A stretch of DNA of 64,000 bases from Streptomyces vietnamensis (GTDB lineage: Bacteria; Actinomycetota; Actinomycetes; Streptomycetales; Streptomycetaceae): positions 1,641,001-1,705,000 of the forward strand of contig NZ_CP010407.1 in assembly GCF_000830005.1 (NCBI RefSeq). The letters run 5' to 3'. This document shows, piece after piece, positions 37,677 to 46,748 of this stretch. Made by a program: the position numbers and the translations under genes. The notes under the pieces were generated by a model, which made no database searches, was not told where the DNA came from, and saw only the letters and a list, made by a program, of their open reading frames with translations. Numbering within the stretch: position 1 is the stretch's first letter; every line of letters starts with the position of its first letter.

Positions 37677-37771
37677 TAGCCTCGACGGCATGTCTACGCC
37701 CCGAATCTCCTAGCTGAGGACCCGCACCCACGCCACCCGTGTGTCCTCAAGCTTGTTCGGAGCGTTATCCC
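37677..37771 (+). promoter_or_regulatory. Leader region of the ABC-F gene (promoter, micro-ORF, hairpin)
   Basis: A -10-like TAGCCT (37677-37682) is followed seven bases later by the micro-ORF start. Right after the micro-ORF stop, AGCTGAGGAC (37712-37721) can pair with GTCCTCAAGCT (37743-37753), 10 bp with one bulge and a 21-nt loop; TTG follows. The ABC-F start codon is 19 nt beyond. The hairpin abuts the leader stop codon, as in ribosome-mediated attenuators. Confidence 0.5.
37690..37713 (+). CDS. Putative leader peptide MSTPRIS
   Basis: This seven-codon ORF ending in TAG is positioned at the probable transcription start, so it would be translated leaderless. It is followed at once by a hairpin and then by the ABC-F gene. 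ABC-F antibiotic-resistance genes are often preceded by such short ORFs on which drug-stalled ribosomes switch the downstream structure. Too short to support by composition; support is positional only. Confidence 0.5.
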   Translation: MSTPRIS

Positions 37772-39370
<1,599 letters not shown>

Positions 39371-39377
39371 ATGCCCG

Positions 39378-39782
39378 TCAGCCGGTCGGGGTGGTGGGGG
39401 TCTCCGGGTGCGGCGGCGGGGCTGTGCGGGCCGCCAGTTCGTCGCGTTGACGTGTGAGACGGGCGATCTCCGCGTCGAGGGCCGCGAGCCGGCGGCTCAC
39501 GACCGGGGACGCCCGCACGCAGACGCCCTCGGGGACCCGGCGGGAGCGGATCGCGTCCACGTCGAGGAGGGACAGGCGGTCCACGCACGCGCGTACGTCC
39601 TCGATCGTCAGGCCGAGGGCGAGGAGTTCCCGCACGATCCGGACGCGTGCCACGTCGTCCGGGCCGTAGCGTCGCTGGCCGGCGGGGGTGCGGTCGGGTG
39701 GCGGGAGGAGGCCGCGCTGCTCGTAGAGGCGCAGGGCCCGGGGCGTGGTCCCCGCCGCTGCCGCCGCGTCACCGATCCGCAT
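39378..39782 (-). CDS. MerR family transcriptional regulator
   Basis: The 134-residue protein begins MRIGDAAAAAGTTPRALRLYEQRGLLPPPDRTPAGQRRYGPDDVARV, the complete MerR winged helix with the RRY motif. A dimerisation coiled coil follows (RRLAALDAEIARLTRQRDEL). One Cys only (VCVRA), so a metal sensor of the classical kind is unlikely. It is convergent with the ABC-F gene (7 bp apart) and downstream of the oxidoreductase, which may be its target. Confidence 0.9.
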   Translation of the reverse strand: MRIGDAAAAAGTTPRALRLYEQRGLLPPPDRTPAGQRRYGPDDVARVRIVRELLALGLTIEDVRACVDRLSLLDVDAIRSRRVPEGVCVRASPVVSRRLAALDAEIARLTRQRDELAARTAPPPHPETPTTPTG

Positions 39783-39845
39783 GCCGTCCGCCCTTCGTCC
39801 CGGGGACGATCGCGGCCGCGGGGCGTGGCCATGGTTGCCGGTGCG

Positions 39846-39954
39846 GCCACGCCGGTTGCCGTCGCCGTCCGCGTCCCCACCGCCGTCCCTGCCCCTGTCC
39901 CTGCCGCCGTCCCTGTCCTAGCCGCCGCCGTCACCGTCGCCGTCGCCGTCGCCG
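39846..39954. repeat. Low-complexity CCGTC/CCGTCG-rich repeat
   Basis: The gap between the MerR and oxidoreductase genes is made of imperfect 6-bp words (GCCGTC, CCGTCCCTG), cleanest at 39932-39957. It reads as open frames in several phases but shows no start or coding bias. Confidence 0.7.
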
Positions 39955-40974
39955 TCACGGCAACTCGACCACGACCGTGCCGAGATGCCGGCCCTCCATC
40001 ACCTCCCGCAACGCCTCGGCGGCCCGATCCATGCCCGCCACCCTGACGTGCGGGAAGGTGATCTCCCCGGCGCGCAGCCAGTCGCCGAACCTGCCCCGCC
40101 ACTCGGCTTCCGTCTCCGGGTGATCGAGCGGGCTGAAGCCTCGCAGGGAAACCCTTTTGAGCACGAGCGGGTACGAATCGAGCTCCACGCGCGCGGTGGC
40201 GCCGGTCCCCTCCGGATCGAGCTGGCCGGACAGGGCGCCGACGAGGACGGCCCGCGCGCCGGGCCGGGCGGCGGCGACCGCCGCGCTCAGCTGTTCGCCG
40301 CCGACCGTGTCGAGGAGGACGTCGACGCCCTCGGGCGCGGCTTCCGCGAGCTGGGCGGGGAAGGATGCGGGGGCGCCGCGGACGACGACCGCGTCGTAGC
40401 CGAGTTCGGTGACGAGCCGCTCCGCCTTGGCCGGTGAGCCGGTGCTGCCGATCACCCGGCCCGCGCCGAGGAGCCGGGCGATCTGCCCGGCCATGGTGCC
40501 GACGGCGCCGGCACCGCCGGTGACCAGGACCGTGTCCCCGGCGCGCACCTCGGTGCCACGGGTGAGGGCGGCGTACGCGGTCCGGCCCTGGGAGAGGTGG
40601 GCGACCGGGTCGGGCAGCGAGTCGCCGAGGGGCGTGCGGCCGGCCGCGGGCACGGCGGCGTACTCGCGCCAGCCGTGCCAGTGGGAGACGAGGTCTCCGG
40701 GGCGCAGGCCGCTGTCGTCCGGGGCGGAGACGACCTCGCCGACGGCCGCGCCGACGAGGGGGTCGCCGGGTTCGAGGGGCGGGAAGGGAGCCCCCTTCAG
40801 TCCGCCGCCGATGAGGGTCCGCACCGCGGCGGAGACCGCGAACCAGCGGTTTCTGACGAGGACTTCGCCGGGGGCCGGGACGGGCAGGTCGGTCTGGACG
40901 AGTGCGAGGTGCTCGGGGGCCGGGAGGCCGCGCTCGGGTCGGGTGCGCAGCCGGATCTCGCGGTGGGTGGGCAT
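39955..40974 (-). CDS. MDR-family NADPH-dependent oxidoreductase (alkenal/one reductase-like)
   Basis: The 339-residue zinc-free medium-chain dehydrogenase starts IRLRTRPERGLPAPEHLALVQTDLPVPAPGEVLVRNRWFAVS and has the NADPH loop DTVLVTGGAGAVGTMAGQIARLLGAGRVIGSTGSPAKAERL and DVLLDTVGGEQL. It resembles CurA/2-alkenal reductases that saturate reactive double bonds. Substrate unknown. It is upstream of merR on the same strand. Confidence 0.88.
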   Translation of the reverse strand: MPTHREIRLRTRPERGLPAPEHLALVQTDLPVPAPGEVLVRNRWFAVSAAVRTLIGGGLKGAPFPPLEPGDPLVGAAVGEVVSAPDDSGLRPGDLVSHWHGWREYAAVPAAGRTPLGDSLPDPVAHLSQGRTAYAALTRGTEVRAGDTVLVTGGAGAVGTMAGQIARLLGAGRVIGSTGSPAKAERLVTELGYDAVVVRGAPASFPAQLAEAAPEGVDVLLDTVGGEQLSAAVAAARPGARAVLVGALSGQLDPEGTGATARVELDSYPLVLKRVSLRGFSPLDHPETEAEWRGRFGDWLRAGEITFPHVRVAGMDRAAEALREVMEGRHLGTVVVELP

Positions 40975-41114
40975 GGGGCGCTCCAGGAGGCCAGGAGGAG
41001 GGTCGGTCGGGTCAGCGGGACCGTAAACCCTGACCCGCGCGTCAGGGTCAAGTCCGTGACGGGAGAGGGGAATCCCCGAGTGCCACCGCCGTCGGCCCGC
41101 TCTAGCCTGGAGGC

Positions 41115-41519
41115 ATGATCATCGATGCGAAGACCCATGTACGAGTCGCCCGCCCTTCGCGGGATCTCGCCGCCGCCGAGCGGTTCTACGTCGACGGGCT
41201 CGGCCTCGAGGTGCAGTGGCGGAGCACGGAACGGGTGCCCGGGAAGCACGATCTGCTCATGGTCGGACCCCCGGGCGGGGGCTGGCACTTCGAGCTGACC
41301 TTCGATCCCGAGCACCCGCTGGAGCCGACGCCGACCGTCGAGGACCTGTTCGTCGTCTACCTCGGCGCGCCCGTCGAGGAGGAGCAGGTGGAGCGGCTGA
41401 TCGCCGCGGGCGGGACCCGGGTGCCCGCCCACAACCCGTACTGGGACGAGTACGGGGTCACCGTCGCCGACCCGGACGGGTACCGGCTCGTCCTGTGCTC
41501 CCGGAGCTGGTCCATATGA
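41115..41519 (+). CDS. VOC (glyoxalase/dioxygenase-fold) protein
   Basis: The 134-residue protein has paired beta-alpha-beta modules: VRVARPSRDLAAAERFYVDGLGLEVQW, WHFELTFD, and YWDEYGVTVADPDGYRLVLCS. Some metal-ligand positions look kept (His in HVRV, Glu near HFEL). The ligand is unknown. The ATG follows TAGCCT (41103-41108) by six bases with GGAGGC too close to act normally, so it is probably leaderless. Confidence 0.85.
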   Translation: MIIDAKTHVRVARPSRDLAAAERFYVDGLGLEVQWRSTERVPGKHDLLMVGPPGGGWHFELTFDPEHPLEPTPTVEDLFVVYLGAPVEEEQVERLIAAGGTRVPAHNPYWDEYGVTVADPDGYRLVLCSRSWSI

Positions 41520-41586
41520 ACCGGGCCCGATGAACCAGGCCCGATGAACCAGGCCCGATGAACCAGGTCTGATGCACCGGGCCTGA
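41517..41586. repeat. Five tandem 14-bp repeats starting at a stop codon
   Basis: The unit TGAACCAGGCCCGA occurs at 41517, 41531, 41545, 41559 and 41573 with small changes. The first TGA is the VOC stop codon, so each further unit carries a spare stop-like TGA. The array fills the space to the convergent methylase gene. Confidence 0.88.
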
Positions 41587-41590
41587 CGGA

Positions 41591-42754
41591 CTAGGCGGTG
41601 CGCACCGCGCGCAGGACCACGAACTTCGCGTCGCTCGCGACGAGTTCGCTGTTGCCGAAGATCCGGCGGAGCGTGACGTGGTAGCCGAGGTGCCGGTTGC
41701 CGATGACCCACAGCTCGCCGCCGGGCCGCAGCACGCGCCGCGCGTCGGCGAACATGCGGCGGGCGGTGCGGTCGGTGGTGGCCTGGTGGCTGTGGAACGG
41801 CGGGTTGTTGAGGACGAGGTCCACCGAGCCGGGGGCGAGCTCGGTGAGCCCGTCGCCGACGAGGAACTCGGCCTTGCGGTCCGGGCCCACGTGGGCGCGG
41901 AAGTTCTCCTCGGCCGAGGCGACCGCCTGGTACGACTCGTCGGTGAAGACCAGTTCCGCCTCGGGTTCGTGGAGGGCGATGGCGAGGCCGACGACGCCGT
42001 TGCCGCAGCCGAGGTCGGCGACGCGGGCCCGGCCGAGACCGCCGGGCAGGTTCGCGAGGAAGAAGCGGGTGCCGATGTCGAGGCGGTCGGCGCAGAAGAC
42101 GCCGGCGTGGTTGGTGACGGTAAGCCCGGGGAGACCGGGCGCGGGGGTGTCCGGAGGGAGGGCGTACCGGAGGGGCCACGGGTTCGGGCCGGGCGTGAGG
42201 GACGGATCGGGGGTGGTGTGGATCAGCCGGGCCTTCTTCACCGCGAGCGAGGTGCGGGTGGGGCCGAGGATCCGCTCGAAGAGCTTGAGCGTGGAGGTGT
42301 GGATCTCCTTGACCATGCCCGTGCCGACGATCACGGTGTCCTCGTGCACGGCCGGCGCGAGCCGGTGCAGCTGGTCCTCCAGGAGCGCGAGGCTCTTGGG
42401 GACGCGGACGAGGAGCACGTCGATCCGCTCGGGCGGCGGGTCCTGGGTGGTGAGGAGCCGGACGGCGTCCGGGGCGGCCCCGGCGCGCGCGAGGTTGGCC
42501 CGGGTGGCCTGCCCGCCGAGGTACGAGTCGGTGATCTGGACGAGTTCGCGGGGTCCCGCGGCCTGGAGCGCGGTGACGAGGGCTCCCCAGCGGTCGCCGA
42601 GGACGGCGACGGTGCCGGAGAGGTCGGTCCCGGTCTCGGCGAGGTGCCCGAGGAGGTACTCGTCGGACGCGTCCCAGGCGCGCAGCTGGTCGCGCGGGTC
42701 CTCGGGGAAGCGGGTCAGCGTGAAGGCGCCCCATGACGTGCTCAAACGGTTCAT
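41591..42754 (-). CDS. rRNA guanine-N2 methyltransferase-like protein (RsmC/RlmG family)
   Basis: The 387-residue protein has an inactive N-terminal methylase-like half and a C-terminal active half with SAM site VADLGCGNGVVGLAIAL and catalytic NPPFH (LVLNNPPFHSH). This two-domain plan matches RsmC and RlmG, which modify 16S G1207 or 23S G1835. Which one cannot be told. TAGCCT nine bases before the ATG (minus strand) suggests a near-leaderless mRNA. Confidence 0.87.
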   Translation of the reverse strand: MNRLSTSWGAFTLTRFPEDPRDQLRAWDASDEYLLGHLAETGTDLSGTVAVLGDRWGALVTALQAAGPRELVQITDSYLGGQATRANLARAGAAPDAVRLLTTQDPPPERIDVLLVRVPKSLALLEDQLHRLAPAVHEDTVIVGTGMVKEIHTSTLKLFERILGPTRTSLAVKKARLIHTTPDPSLTPGPNPWPLRYALPPDTPAPGLPGLTVTNHAGVFCADRLDIGTRFFLANLPGGLGRARVADLGCGNGVVGLAIALHEPEAELVFTDESYQAVASAEENFRAHVGPDRKAEFLVGDGLTELAPGSVDLVLNNPPFHSHQATTDRTARRMFADARRVLRPGGELWVIGNRHLGYHVTLRRIFGNSELVASDAKFVVLRAVRTA

Positions 42755-42785
42755 CGTGAAGCCAGGCTAGCCGGTCCCGGGGCCG

Positions 42786-43361
42786 TCAGCGCAGGGCCGC
42801 GTCCAGTTGGAGGTGCCAGAGGCCGGGGCGGCCGGTGAGGGTGATCGTGGAGAGGGGGCGTACGTCGACGTTCCAGTAGGTGGCGGGGTGTGCCTTGAGG
42901 GCGTACACGAGGGCGGCGCGTACGACGGAGGGTTCGGCGACGGCGACGATGGAGCCGTCCTCGGCGGGGCGGGTGTCCAGCCAGTTCCCTATGCGGGTGA
43001 TGAAGGCGAGGAGCGGTTCGCCGCCGTGCGGGGCCGTGCGGGGGTCGGTGAGCCAGGCGTCGACGGCGGCCGGTTCGAGGGCGGCGACCTCGGCGAGGGT
43101 CAGGCCCCGCCAGCGGCCCATGTCGCAGTCGCGCAGCGCGGGCTGGGCGAGGGGCGCGTAGCCGAGGGCGGTGCCGGTGGCGCGGCTGCGCGGGGTCGGG
43201 GAGCAGTAGCGCAGTTCGGCCGCGCCGAGCGGGATGAGCGCGGGCGCGGCCTGCTGCACCTCGTACCAGCCGGCCTCGTCCAGTGGCCGGTCGTCGTCGA
43301 AGCGTTCGGCGAGCAGGGAGGAGCTGCGTGCCGCTGTGACGAGCGTCACCCGAAGACTCAT
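42786..43361 (-). CDS. Histidine-phosphatase-fold protein lacking catalytic histidines
   Basis: The 191-residue protein matches the phosphoglycerate-mutase/histidine-phosphatase fold (RYCSPTPRSRATGTALGY, LRDCDMGRWRGLTLAEVAALEP, VVRAALVYAL). The nucleophile motif usually written LVRHGE reads LVTAARS, and the second conserved His region (normally VSHG) reads VAEPS. Both catalytic histidines are therefore missing; I infer a pseudo-enzyme with a binding role. The ATG at 43361 opens the conserved first strand. Confidence 0.8.
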   Translation of the reverse strand: MSLRVTLVTAARSSSLLAERFDDDRPLDEAGWYEVQQAAPALIPLGAAELRYCSPTPRSRATGTALGYAPLAQPALRDCDMGRWRGLTLAEVAALEPAAVDAWLTDPRTAPHGGEPLLAFITRIGNWLDTRPAEDGSIVAVAEPSVVRAALVYALKAHPATYWNVDVRPLSTITLTGRPGLWHLQLDAALR

Positions 43362-43430
43362 GGCCGCGATCGTGAGGCCGGTGGCCCCGCTGGTCAAGGG
43401 GTCATGTGGCGGGGCCAAAGGGGAGGGGGC

Positions 43431-43892
43431 TCACTGCTGCCCGAGAGCCATCCACTTGTCCGGATTCTGCAGTGGCGTGAAACCCACCTTCTCGTACACG
43501 CCGTGTGCGTCGGCGGTGGCGAGCATGATGCGGCGCAGTCCGTACGGTGCGAGGTGGTCGCGGACGGCGGTGACGAGCGCGGTGCCGAGGCCGGTGCCGC
43601 GGGCCGGGCGGTCGACGTAGACGTCGCAGAGCCAGGCGAAGGTGGCGTAGTCGGTGACGACGCGCGCGTAGGCGCTCATCTCGCCGGTCTCCCGGTGGTA
43701 GGCGCCGAGGTTCAGCGAGCCGGCGATGGCGCTGTCCTGCTTCTCCCGAGGTCGACCGAGGGCCCAGTAGGCGTCGGTGGACAGCCAGTGGTGGACGCGG
43801 GCCGCGTCGATCCGGGCGGGGTCGGCTGAGATCTCGTACGCCCCGTGCATGACGGGGTCGCCGGGGGTGTCGGTGGTGGTGCTGTCGCTCAT
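43431..43892 (-). CDS. GNAT family N-acetyltransferase
   Basis: The 153-residue protein has YARVVTDYATFAWLCDVYVDRPARGTGLGTALVTAVRDHL (acetyl-CoA loop RGTGLG), RRIMLATADAHGVYEKVGF and a C-terminal FTPLQNPDKWM, as in small Streptomyces GNATs. Substrate unknown. The ATG at 43892 is favoured, though an internal ATG 14 codons in (MHGAYE) is also possible. It precedes the degenerate phosphatase on the same strand. Confidence 0.86.
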   Translation of the reverse strand: MSDSTTTDTPGDPVMHGAYEISADPARIDAARVHHWLSTDAYWALGRPREKQDSAIAGSLNLGAYHRETGEMSAYARVVTDYATFAWLCDVYVDRPARGTGLGTALVTAVRDHLAPYGLRRIMLATADAHGVYEKVGFTPLQNPDKWMALGQQ

Positions 43893-43995
43893 GGGCGAAG
43901 GCTTCCAGGGGCGTGCGGGCTTGTCAGGCGAATTTGCCCGGGGCCAGGGACCTGGGGCGGGCCGTGCCGGGTCCCGGCGCGGCCCGCCCCCGCGG

Positions 43996-45432
43996 TCAGC
44001 CGGCGAGTTCGTCGACCGCCGTCCGCAGGCGGCGGACGCCCTCGACGATCTCCGTGGGGCCCGCGACACCCGCGAAACTCAGCCGGATGTGGCCGGCGGG
44101 GGGTTCGGCGCAGAAGTAGGGGCGGCCGGGGGCGGCGGCGACTCCGGCGCGCAGGCCGGCGGCGAGGAGGGAGGCCTCGGGGAGGGCGTCGGGGAGGCGC
44201 AGCCAGAGCTGATAGCCGCCGGAGGGGATGTGCGGCAGGGCGAGTTCGGGGAGGTGGAGGGCGAGGGCGCCGGTCATGACCTCCCGGCGGCTCCTGAGCT
44301 CCTGGGCGACGGCGCGGAGGTGGCGGGGCCAGGCCGGGGAGCCGACGAGTTCGAGCGCGGTCTCCTGGAGGGGGCGGGGGACGAAGAAGCTGTCGACGAC
44401 CTGGATGGCGCGCAGGCGCTCCAGGACGGGGCCGCGGGCGGCGAGGGCGCCGACGCGGAGGCTCGCCGAGGTGATCTTGGTGAGGGAGCGGACGTGGACG
44501 ACGACGCCGTCGGGGTCGTCGGCGGCGAGCGGTGCGGGGAGCGGCCCCGCGTCCTCGTGGACGAGGCGGCGGGCGAAGTCGTCCTCGATGACGAAGGCTC
44601 CGGCGGCGCGGGCGATGCGGATGATCTCCCGGCGGCGCTCGGGTCGCAGCATGGTCCCGGTCGGGTTCTGGAAGAGCGGCTGGCAGACGAAGACGCGGGC
44701 GCCGGTGGCGCGGAAGGCGGCTTCGAGGAGTTCGGGGCGCACTCCGTCGGCGTCGGTCGGCACGGGGACGGGGCGGAGTCCGGCCGCGCGGGCGACGGCG
44801 AGCATGCCGGGGTAGGTGGGCGACTCGACGAGGACGGGGGTGCCGGGCGGGGCGAGGGCGCGCAGGGCGGTGCTGATCGCGGACTGGCCGCCCGCGGTGA
44901 TGAGGACCTCGGCGGCGGTGATGCTGCCGCCGATCTCGCGGGCGAACCATTCGCGCAGTTCGGGCAGGCCGTCGGTGGGCGGTCGGCCCCAGGCTCCGGG
45001 GCGGCGGCCGGCCCGGGCGAGGGCGGCGGCGAGGGCGCTCTCGGGCTGGAGGGAGGGGTGGAGGTAGCCGCCGTTGAACTCGATCACGCCGGGCGGGGGC
45101 GCGGAGAGGGTGACGAGGACGCCGGAGGCGTCGACGGCCCGGGGGACGAGTTCGGTGGCGGTGTCGGCGCTGAGGGCGACCTCCTGCCAGGAGGTGTCCC
45201 CGGCGACCGGGGTGGGGGTGCGCGGTTCGGCGCGGAAGGCGCCGGCGCCGGGGCGGGTGACGACCAGTCCTTCGGCGGCGAGCTGGGCGAGGGCTCGGCT
45301 GACGGTGACCGGGGAGACGCGATGGCGCTCGACGAGCGCCCGACTCGATGGCAGTTTCCCGCCAGGAGAGTAGCGGTTGAGTTCCGCCTTCAGGGTTTTC
45401 GCCAGTTCCGCGACACTGCTACGCTCATGCAT
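43996..45432 (-). CDS. MocR-type regulator (GntR helix-turn-helix fused to PLP aminotransferase domain)
   Basis: The 478-residue protein has an N-terminal GntR winged helix (KLPSSRALVERHRVSPVTVSRALAQLAAEGLVVTRPGAGAF, about 30-70) and a class I aminotransferase domain from about 110 (ITAGGQSAISTALRALAPPG, ESPTYPGMLAVARAAG, FQNPTGTMLRPERR, PLP lysine in SLTKITSASLRVG). Such proteins sense an amine or PLP derivative. The ATG at 45430-45432 overlaps the start codon of the divergent exporter, which is its evident target. Confidence 0.93.
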   Translation of the reverse strand: MHERSSVAELAKTLKAELNRYSPGGKLPSSRALVERHRVSPVTVSRALAQLAAEGLVVTRPGAGAFRAEPRTPTPVAGDTSWQEVALSADTATELVPRAVDASGVLVTLSAPPPGVIEFNGGYLHPSLQPESALAAALARAGRRPGAWGRPPTDGLPELREWFAREIGGSITAAEVLITAGGQSAISTALRALAPPGTPVLVESPTYPGMLAVARAAGLRPVPVPTDADGVRPELLEAAFRATGARVFVCQPLFQNPTGTMLRPERRREIIRIARAAGAFVIEDDFARRLVHEDAGPLPAPLAADDPDGVVVHVRSLTKITSASLRVGALAARGPVLERLRAIQVVDSFFVPRPLQETALELVGSPAWPRHLRAVAQELRSRREVMTGALALHLPELALPHIPSGGYQLWLRLPDALPEASLLAAGLRAGVAAAPGRPYFCAEPPAGHIRLSFAGVAGPTEIVEGVRRLRTAVDELAG

Positions 45433-45446
45433 GAGAGCACACGATA
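45418..45446. promoter_or_regulatory. Overlapping divergent promoters and start codons
   Basis: Palindrome CTCATGCATGAG (45424-45435) contains both start codons: minus ATG at 45432-45430, plus ATG at 45431-45433. Plus-strand -10 TACGCT (45420-45425) is five bases before its ATG; minus-strand -10 TATCGT (45441-45446) is eight bases before its ATG. Each promoter lies in the other gene's first codons. Confidence 0.6.
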
Positions 45447-46429
45447 GCGCTACTGCCCCGACGGCGATAGCGGTCACCGCTACCGGATCCCCCCGGACCG
45501 GGTCCGCCGACACCACCGCCCCGGCCGTCTCCACCGCCCCGGCCGTTGCCGCCGCTCCCGCCGCCTCCACCCCTCGGACCAGCGGCACCCTGCTCGCCGG
45601 GCTCGGCGTGGTCTCCTTCTCCCTCACCTTCCCGTCCACCGTCTGGGGCCTGGAGAGCTTCGGCCCCTGGTCGCTGGTGGCCGTGCGCTCCACCCTCGCC
45701 GCGCTCATCGCCGGCGCCTTCCTCCTCGCGGGCCGGGTGCCGCTGCCCGAGCGCCGCCACTGGGCGGGCCTCGCGGTGGTCGCCTGCGGTGTCGTCATCG
45801 GTTTCCCGCTCCTGACCACGCTGGCCCTGCAGACCTCCACCACCTCGCACGCCGCCGTGGTCGTGGGCCTCCTGCCGCTCACCACCGCCACCCTCGCCGC
45901 CGTCCGGACCGGGCGCCGGCCGTCCCGTGCCTTCTGGATCGCGGCCGTCTCCGGCGCCGTCGTGGTGCTGGGCTTCACGCTGCAGCAGAGCGGCGGCGCG
46001 TTCTCCACGGGCGACCTGTACCTCTTCGGGGCGCTGCTCGTGTGCGCGGCCGGCTACACCGAGGGAGGCAGGCTCGCCGCGCTCATGCCGGGCTGGCAGG
46101 TCATCGGCTGGGCCCTGGTCCTCTGCCTGCCGCTGATGGTGGCCGCCTCGGCCGTCACGCTGTCGATCGAGCCGGTCCACCTGAACGCGCACGGCGTCAT
46201 CGGCCTCGTCTGGGTCGCCGTCGGCTCCACCTTCTTCGGCCTGTACGTCTGGTATCGCGGCATGGCCGCGATCGGCATCCCCAAGGCCAGTCAGCTCCAG
46301 CTCGCCCAGCCGCTGCTCACCCTCTTCTGGTCGGTCTTCCTGCTCGGCGAGGACCTGCCGCTGGCCGCCCCGACGGCCGCGGTGGCCGTCCTGGTCTGCA
46401 TCGCGGTCACCCAGCGGGCGAAGAGCTGA
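45431..46429 (+). CDS. EamA/DMT-family exporter
   Basis: The 332-residue protein has an Ala/Thr/Pro-rich N-terminal 50 residues, then ten hydrophobic helices in two EamA repeats (LGVVSFSLTFPSTVWGLESF; VIGLVWVAVGSTFFGLYVWYRGMA), ending QLQLAQPLLTLFWSVFLLGEDL. Family members export amino acids or metabolites. It is divergent from the MocR regulator with overlapping start codons. The long N-terminal extension makes a start further in conceivable, but no ribosome site supports one. Confidence 0.9.
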   Translation: MRAHDSATAPTAIAVTATGSPRTGSADTTAPAVSTAPAVAAAPAASTPRTSGTLLAGLGVVSFSLTFPSTVWGLESFGPWSLVAVRSTLAALIAGAFLLAGRVPLPERRHWAGLAVVACGVVIGFPLLTTLALQTSTTSHAAVVVGLLPLTTATLAAVRTGRRPSRAFWIAAVSGAVVVLGFTLQQSGGAFSTGDLYLFGALLVCAAGYTEGGRLAALMPGWQVIGWALVLCLPLMVAASAVTLSIEPVHLNAHGVIGLVWVAVGSTFFGLYVWYRGMAAIGIPKASQLQLAQPLLTLFWSVFLLGEDLPLAAPTAAVAVLVCIAVTQRAKS

Positions 46430-46522
46430 CGCGACGAATCCGGGCGAAGCGGGTCACAATGACAGGGAAAGGCCCTGCGCAGTACAGAACAGGACAAGCC
46501 CGGTCGCGAGGAGGTCAGCCCG

Positions 46523-46726
46523 ATGCAGGCGAGCAAGGGCGACAAGCTGCTGGTACACGGCCGGACCGTCGGTCACCACGACCGCACGGCCGAGGTCCTT
46601 CAGGTACTGGGGGAGAACGGCGCTCCCCCGTACCGCGTGAAGTTCGACGACGACGGTCACGAGGCGCTGGTGTCGCCGGGCCCCGACTCCGTCGTACGCC
46701 ATCGCCCGGAGGCGGGGGCCGGCTGA
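46523..46726 (+). CDS. DUF1918 protein
   Basis: The 67-residue product starts MQASKGDKLLVHGRTVGHHDRTAEVLQVL and has YRVKFDDDGHEALVSPGPDS, the DUF1918 pattern, an SH3-like small barrel common in actinobacteria. The role is unknown. GAGGAGG stands before the ATG. Confidence 0.9.
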   Translation: MQASKGDKLLVHGRTVGHHDRTAEVLQVLGENGAPPYRVKFDDDGHEALVSPGPDSVVRHRPEAGAG

Positions 46727-46748
46727 GCCCCCGCGACCGGCTGAGTCC

